This document shows, in pieces, positions 8,200-11,461 of a stretch of 11,461 bases of DNA; the stretch's first letter is position 1; each line of letters opens with the position of its first letter. The position numbers were made by a program, and so were the translations under genes. The notes beneath the pieces were generated by a model that saw only the letters and a program-made list of their open reading frames with translations, did no database searches and was not told the origin of the DNA. Where the stretch lies: assembly GCA_019234175.1 (NCBI GenBank), contig JAFALP010000265.1, positions 1 to 11,461 of the forward strand, given 5' to 3'. The stretch comes from Actinomycetota bacterium (GTDB lineage Bacteria > Actinomycetota > Thermoleophilia > Gaiellales > Gaiellaceae).

Positions 8200-9179
8200 A
8201 CGACGACGGCGGCGGAGCAGCCGGCGACGAGTGCGCACAGCGGATCGTCGACGCCGCGAAGCTGGCGGTGTGAGCCGTCGATCGCGATCTCCGGCCATAC
8301 ATCGATGCCGAGCGAGCCGGCACCCTCGTCGGAGCCGATCGCCAGCAGCGCGTCGACCGTGAACACGTCGCGGCGGCCCGACTGCCGCCGTGCGATGCCG
8401 TCGAGCTCGCGCAGCTCCTCGAACGGGTCGATGCGCACGTTCGAGTCGGACCCGATGCAGAGACCGATACCGCGGTGGAGGAGCCGCTCGACCGGCAGGA
8501 AGCCGTCGCCGAGGTTCGCCTCCGTCGTCGGGCAGGCGCACACGCGCGCGCCGGCCTCGCCGAGCAGGTCGAGCTCACGCCCGTCCGCGTGCGTCGCATG
8601 GACGACGGTGGTGTGCGGACCGAGGCAGCCGCACTCGGCGAGCAGCTCGATCGGGCGCATGCCGTGCTCGGAGAGGCACTCGGCGATCTCGCGCGGCTGC
8701 TCGTCGGCGTGCACGTGCAGCGGCAGCTCCTGCTCGCGCGCGTACCGGCCGAGCTCCTCGAGCCAGTCGCGCGGGCACGCGCGGACGGAGTGGGGGGCGA
8801 CGCCGACGCGCAGGCCGTCCGCGCGCAGCTGCTCGAGCCCGCGCAGGTACTCGGCGACCGATCCCTGCCGGAAGCGCTCGATGCCGCCGCGCGCGTACGC
8901 GACGAGCAGCACGACGAGCTCGATCCCGAGCTCCTCCGCGGCGACCGACGCCTCGCGCGCCTCGTCCAGTCCCAGATAGTGGAACTCCCCGACGGCGGTG
9001 TAGCCCGCGTCGCGCATCTCGGCGAAGACGGCGAGCCAGTCGGTCCGGGCGCCGGCCGCGAGGTCGAGCATCGCCTCCCGCCACGCCCAGAAGTCCCCGC
9101 CCTCGACCCGCCCGCGCAGCGCCCGCTGGAAGGCGTGGCTGTGCGCATTCACGAAGCCCGGGATCTGGAAATCGTCCAC
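8187..9179 (-). CDS. hutF: HutF-like formimidoylglutamate deiminase (amidohydrolase), short form
   Basis: 330 residues from the GTG chosen here. HutF hydrolyses N-formimidoyl-L-glutamate to N-formylglutamate and ammonia in one branch of histidine breakdown. Visible motifs: PGFVNAHSHAFQRAL with metal ligands His13 and His15, HVHADEQPREI at 155-165, HATHAD at 194-199, CPTTEANLGDG at 216-226, and GSDSNVRID at 243-251 with the active-site Asp245. These are characteristic of HutF rather than of general amidohydrolases. HutF is normally about 450 residues. Here almost nothing precedes the HxH motif, and the C-terminus ends about 80 residues after GSDSN, so both halves of the usual beta-sandwich domain appear reduced or missing. 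An ATG at 9242 in the same frame would add 21 low-complexity residues but would overlap the divergent GH99-like gene by 37 bases; I prefer the GTG. No other hut genes are in the window. Confidence 0.85.
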   Translation of the reverse strand: MDDFQIPGFVNAHSHAFQRALRGRVEGGDFWAWREAMLDLAAGARTDWLAVFAEMRDAGYTAVGEFHYLGLDEAREASVAAEELGIELVVLLVAYARGGIERFRQGSVAEYLRGLEQLRADGLRVGVAPHSVRACPRDWLEELGRYAREQELPLHVHADEQPREIAECLSEHGMRPIELLAECGCLGPHTTVVHATHADGRELDLLGEAGARVCACPTTEANLGDGFLPVERLLHRGIGLCIGSDSNVRIDPFEELRELDGIARRQSGRRDVFTVDALLAIGSDEGAGSLGIDVWPEIAIDGSHRQLRGVDDPLCALVAGCSAAVVVQRA

Positions 9180-9189
9180 CGCGCGGGGG

Positions 9190-9195
9190 ACAATA
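9190..9195 (-). promoter_or_regulatory. Possible -10 element for the hutF-like gene
   Basis: On the - strand this reads TATTGT, which fits the TANNNT form of actinobacterial -10 boxes. It ends 10 bases before the GTG at 9179 and would give a leaderless or near-leaderless transcript. No clear -35 is present. The overlapping + strand hexamer GACAAT (9189-9194) could similarly serve the divergent gene starting at 9206. Confidence 0.3.
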
Positions 9196-9205
9196 CGCAG
9201 ACCAC

Positions 9206-10165
9206 ATGCGCCGCCTCCTCGCGGGGGGGCTCGTAATCGCATACCTGGCGGTCCCCGGTCTCGCCCGGGCCGGAACGGTCGCCATCTTCTACTACCCGTG
9301 GTACGGGACGCCGCTGCATGACGGCAGCTGGGAGCACTGGGACCAGAACGGGCACCAACCGCCCGCGAGCGTGTACTCGAGCTTCTTCCCCGCGACCGGC
9401 CCGTACTCGAGCGGCGACCCGAGGATGGTGGCGAGGCAGATGCAGGAGATCGCGAGCGCGGGCGTCGACGAGGTCATCGTCTCGTGGTGGGGGAGGGGAT
9501 CGGCCGAGGACCTCCGCCTTCCGCTCGTGATGAAGGCCGCGCACGCGCAGCACCTCGCGGTCGCGATCCATCTCGAGCCATATGCCGGACGCTCGCCGGC
9601 GACGATCGCGCAGGACCTCCTCTACCTGGCCGCGAAGGGGATTCGCGACGTCTACGTCTACCACCCGCTCGACTTCACGGTCGCGGACTGGCAGCCGGTG
9701 ACGTTGCAGAAGCCGGCCGGGATGCGTCTGTTCGCCGCGACCGACCTCGTCGGGTTCGCCGCGGACGCGGGCTTCAACGGCTTCTACACGTACGACTTCA
9801 TCGACTACGGCGGCGCGAAGTTCATCCGCCTGTGCGAGGAAGCGCATGCGCACGGGATTCTGTGCGCGCCGAGCGTCGGGCCTGGCTACAACGGCGACCG
9901 TGCCGGCGAGCTGTCGCTCACGCGGGCCCGTGACGACGGCGCCACCTACGACGCGCTGTGGAAGGCCGCCATCCGCGCGAAGCCGGACATGGTCACGATC
10001 ACGAGCTTCAACGAATGGGGGGAAGGGACACAGATCGAGCCGGCCGAGACGAAGAAGGGGTACCTATCGTACGACGGCTCGTGGGGCCTGCAGGGCGCGG
10101 CGGCCGAGGACGCGTACCTGACGCGGACCGCGTATTGGTCCGCGCGCTTCCATGCCCTGAAGTAG
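9206..10165 (+). CDS. Secreted GH99-like glycoside hydrolase (endo-alpha-mannosidase family fold)
   Basis: 319 residues. A signal peptide at 1-22 (MRRLL, hydrophobic core, ARA cleavage site) is followed at once by the GH99-type opening TVAIFYYPWYG. A TIM-barrel-like chain follows, with EVIVSWWGRGS, AIHLEPYAGRS and GFYTYDFIDYGG. The C-terminal motif TSFNEWGEGTQIEPA holds Glu270 and Glu273, spaced as the two catalytic acids (E-x-x-E) of characterised bacterial GH99 endo-alpha-1,2-mannosidases and mannanases. The family acts inside alpha-mannosyl chains. Whether this one cuts foreign mannan, host-type glycans or the cell's own mannosylated envelope cannot be seen. It is a little shorter than typical GH99 catalytic domains of about 350 residues. 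No lipobox Cys follows the signal peptide, so it is probably exported rather than lipidated. The leader is only 26 bases from the divergent gene, and there is no Shine-Dalgarno site. Confidence 0.83.
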   Translation: MRRLLAGGLVIAYLAVPGLARAGTVAIFYYPWYGTPLHDGSWEHWDQNGHQPPASVYSSFFPATGPYSSGDPRMVARQMQEIASAGVDEVIVSWWGRGSAEDLRLPLVMKAAHAQHLAVAIHLEPYAGRSPATIAQDLLYLAAKGIRDVYVYHPLDFTVADWQPVTLQKPAGMRLFAATDLVGFAADAGFNGFYTYDFIDYGGAKFIRLCEEAHAHGILCAPSVGPGYNGDRAGELSLTRARDDGATYDALWKAAIRAKPDMVTITSFNEWGEGTQIEPAETKKGYLSYDGSWGLQGAAAEDAYLTRTAYWSARFHALK

Positions 10166-10173
10166 GCGCCCCG

Positions 10174-10179
10174 TACACT
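10174..10179 (+). promoter_or_regulatory. Possible -10 element for the phosphatidyltransferase gene
   Basis: TACACT fits the TANNNT pattern and ends 8 bases before the ATG at 10188. With no Shine-Dalgarno site present, this suggests a leaderless transcript. No -35 element is evident, so the call is weak. Confidence 0.3.
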
Positions 10180-10187
10180 TGCACGGG

Positions 10188-10739
10188 ATGGCTTCCCGCG
10201 CGATCCCGGCCCCGCTCGCTCAGCTCCCGAATGCGCTGACGCTCGGGCGGCTGGCGCTCATCCCCATCTTCGTCGCGCTCATGGTCGCCGCCGGGGACGG
10301 GCATAGCTGGCCGGCGGGGATCGTCTTCGGCGTCGCCGGCGTCACCGACCAGATCGACGGCTTCCTCGCACGACGCTGGCACGTGGAGTCGCGCTTCGGG
10401 AAGATCGCCGACCCGTTGGCGGACCGGCTCATGATCGACGCGGCGGTCGTGCTCCTCGTCGCGTACGGCCGCCTGTCGTGGGCGGGCCTCGCCGTCATCG
10501 CCGCGCGCGACCTGCTCCTCCTCGCCGGCTGGCGCATCCTCGCGCCGCGCGGCATCGACCTGAACGTCAGCCTGCTCGGCAAGGCGGCGACGTGGCTCCT
10601 GTACGCGGCGATCGGGTTCCGCATCGTCACGCACGACCACACGACGTGGCCGCTGTGGCTCTTCTGGATCGGCCTCGGCGCCGCCGTCCTCGCGGCGATG
10701 TTGTACGTGCGCGACGCGCGGAAAGCACTCAGTCGATGA
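10188..10739 (+). CDS. pgsA: CDP-alcohol phosphatidyltransferase, PgsA-like
   Basis: 183 residues, the usual size for PgsA. The full family signature D-x2-D-G-x2-A-R-x8-G-x3-D-x3-D is present with Asp54, Asp57, Gly58, Ala61, Arg62, Gly71, Asp75 and Asp79, which bind the two metals and CDP. The opening [19 protein letters not shown] resembles phosphatidylglycerophosphate synthase, and several membrane helices follow. The enzyme joins a phosphatidyl group from CDP-diacylglycerol to an alcohol at the cytoplasmic membrane. Glycerol-3-phosphate is the likeliest acceptor, but a cardiolipin- or inositol-phosphate-type acceptor cannot be excluded. The ATG is preferred over a TTG nine bases upstream because a signature-type N-terminus begins there. 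The stop overlaps the next start as ATGA. Confidence 0.88.
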   Translation: MASRAIPAPLAQLPNALTLGRLALIPIFVALMVAAGDGHSWPAGIVFGVAGVTDQIDGFLARRWHVESRFGKIADPLADRLMIDAAVVLLVAYGRLSWAGLAVIAARDLLLLAGWRILAPRGIDLNVSLLGKAATWLLYAAIGFRIVTHDHTTWPLWLFWIGLGAAVLAAMLYVRDARKALSR

Positions 10740-11461
10740 AGGCAGTCGTCATGGCGGGCGGCGAGGGCACGCGTCTGCGTCCGCTCACGTCGAACCAACC
10801 GAAGCCGCTCGTGCCCATCGTCGGCAAGCCGTGCATGGAGCACATCCTCGAGCTCCTGAAACGGCACGGGATGGTGGACGTCATCGTCACCGTCGCGTTC
10901 CTGCCGCAGGCGATCCGAAGCTACTTCGGCACGGGGGAGACGCTCGGCATCGACATGGCGTACTCGGTGGAGGAGTCCCCCGCGGGGACGGCCGGCTCGG
11001 TGCGGCTCGCCGCCGGCCGGCTCGACGATACCTTCGTGGTCATCTCCGGCGACGCGCTCTGCGACGTCGACCTCACGCGGCTCGTCGACTTCCACCGCGA
11101 GAAGCAGGCGTCGGTGACGATCGGGCTCAAGTCGGTCGACAACCCGCTCGAGTTCGGGATCGTCGTCACCGACGAGGAGGGCCGCGTCGAGCGGTTCCTG
11201 GAGAAGCCGTCGTGGGGGCAGGTGTTCTCGGACACGATCAACACCGGCATCTACGTGCTCGAACCGGAGATCTTCGACTACATCGAGCCCGACAAACCGG
11301 TCGACTTCTCGGCCGACGTCTTCCCCCGTCTGCTCGACGACGGGATGCCCGTGTTCGGCTACGTCGCCGAGGGCTACTGGGAGGACGTGGGCAACCTCGA
11401 GGCCTACATCCGGGCGCACCGGGACGTGCTCGACGGCAAGGTCAGCATCGACGTGCCCGGG
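10736..11461 (+). CDS. Sugar-phosphate nucleotidyltransferase, probably mannose-1-phosphate guanylyltransferase (3' end missing)
   Basis: 242 residues are visible; the gene runs off the window with no stop. The start is [18 protein letters not shown], the nucleotide-binding loop (8-18) of the NTP_transferase family. PKPLVPI at 22-28, SGDALCD at 104-110 with the metal-binding Asp106, FLEKP at 154-158, NTGIYVLEP at 169-177 and YWEDVGN at 214-220 all follow in the usual order. The chain leaves the window around VSIDVPG, where a left-handed beta-helix normally begins. In actinobacteria such proteins are often longer fusions that continue into a phosphomannomutase domain (family knowledge; not visible here). 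The likely reaction is GTP plus mannose-1-phosphate to GDP-mannose, but glucose-1-phosphate activation is a close alternative. The start overlaps the PgsA-like stop by 4 bases, and GGAAAG at 10720-10725 may serve as ribosome binding site. Confidence 0.85.
   Translation, partial: MKAVVMAGGEGTRLRPLTSNQPKPLVPIVGKPCMEHILELLKRHGMVDVIVTVAFLPQAIRSYFGTGETLGIDMAYSVEESPAGTAGSVRLAAGRLDDTFVVISGDALCDVDLTRLVDFHREKQASVTIGLKSVDNPLEFGIVVTDEEGRVERFLEKPSWGQVFSDTINTGIYVLEPEIFDYIEPDKPVDFSADVFPRLLDDGMPVFGYVAEGYWEDVGNLEAYIRAHRDVLDGKVSIDVPG

Noticed and set aside
9180..9242. N-terminal extension of the HutF-like gene to an ATG at 9242
   Set aside because: It adds low-complexity residues and overlaps the divergent signal-peptide gene. 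The GAGGAGG at about 9216-9222 on the - strand points to an ATG in a different frame.

Overview
The window is GC-rich, gene-dense DNA from a bacterium, most likely an actinobacterium. Gene content and codon bias suggest the Thermoleophilia side (Gaiella or Solirubrobacter relatives), but that placement is inference, since no rRNA or marker tree is available here. Genes are packed with overlaps of 1 to 4 bases or gaps of a few dozen bases. The longest stretch without a gene is about 100 bases (7555-7653). I saw no tRNA, rRNA, CRISPR array, transposase or other mobile element.

Region 1 (1-7554, + strand) is a Tad/Flp-type pilus assembly operon: the 3' end of a TadE-like pseudopilin, CpaB/RcpC, the MinD-like localisation ATPase TadZ/CpaE, the secretion ATPase CpaF/TadA, a TadB platform protein with an extra N-terminal signal peptide and von Willebrand factor A (VWA) domain, TadC, and a 374-residue glutamate- and arginine-rich coiled-coil protein of unknown function. 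Prepilin (flp), prepilin peptidase and TadG are not in the window and would be expected upstream. Most junctions suggest translational coupling (ATGA or TGATG overlaps).

Region 2 (7555-8199) holds a GC-rich hairpin and then an ECF-type sigma factor on the + strand, with no visible anti-sigma gene next to it.

Region 3 (8187-9179, - strand) is a formimidoylglutamate deiminase (HutF-like) amidohydrolase. It converges on the sigma factor gene with a 13-base overlap and is unusually short at both ends.

Region 4 (9206-11461, + strand) holds a secreted GH99-type endo-mannosidase-like protein. It is followed by a CDP-alcohol phosphatidyltransferase that overlaps, by ATGA, a sugar-nucleotide transferase (mannose-1-phosphate guanylyltransferase-like), which runs off the end. 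Together these hint at phospholipid and mannose-glycan metabolism.

The least ordinary items are the VWA-TadB fusion, the coiled-coil protein coupled to the pilus operon, and the trimmed HutF with a very short divergent promoter region. The core Tad machinery is a known system. The window shows a variant of it, and I do not see a clearly new system.
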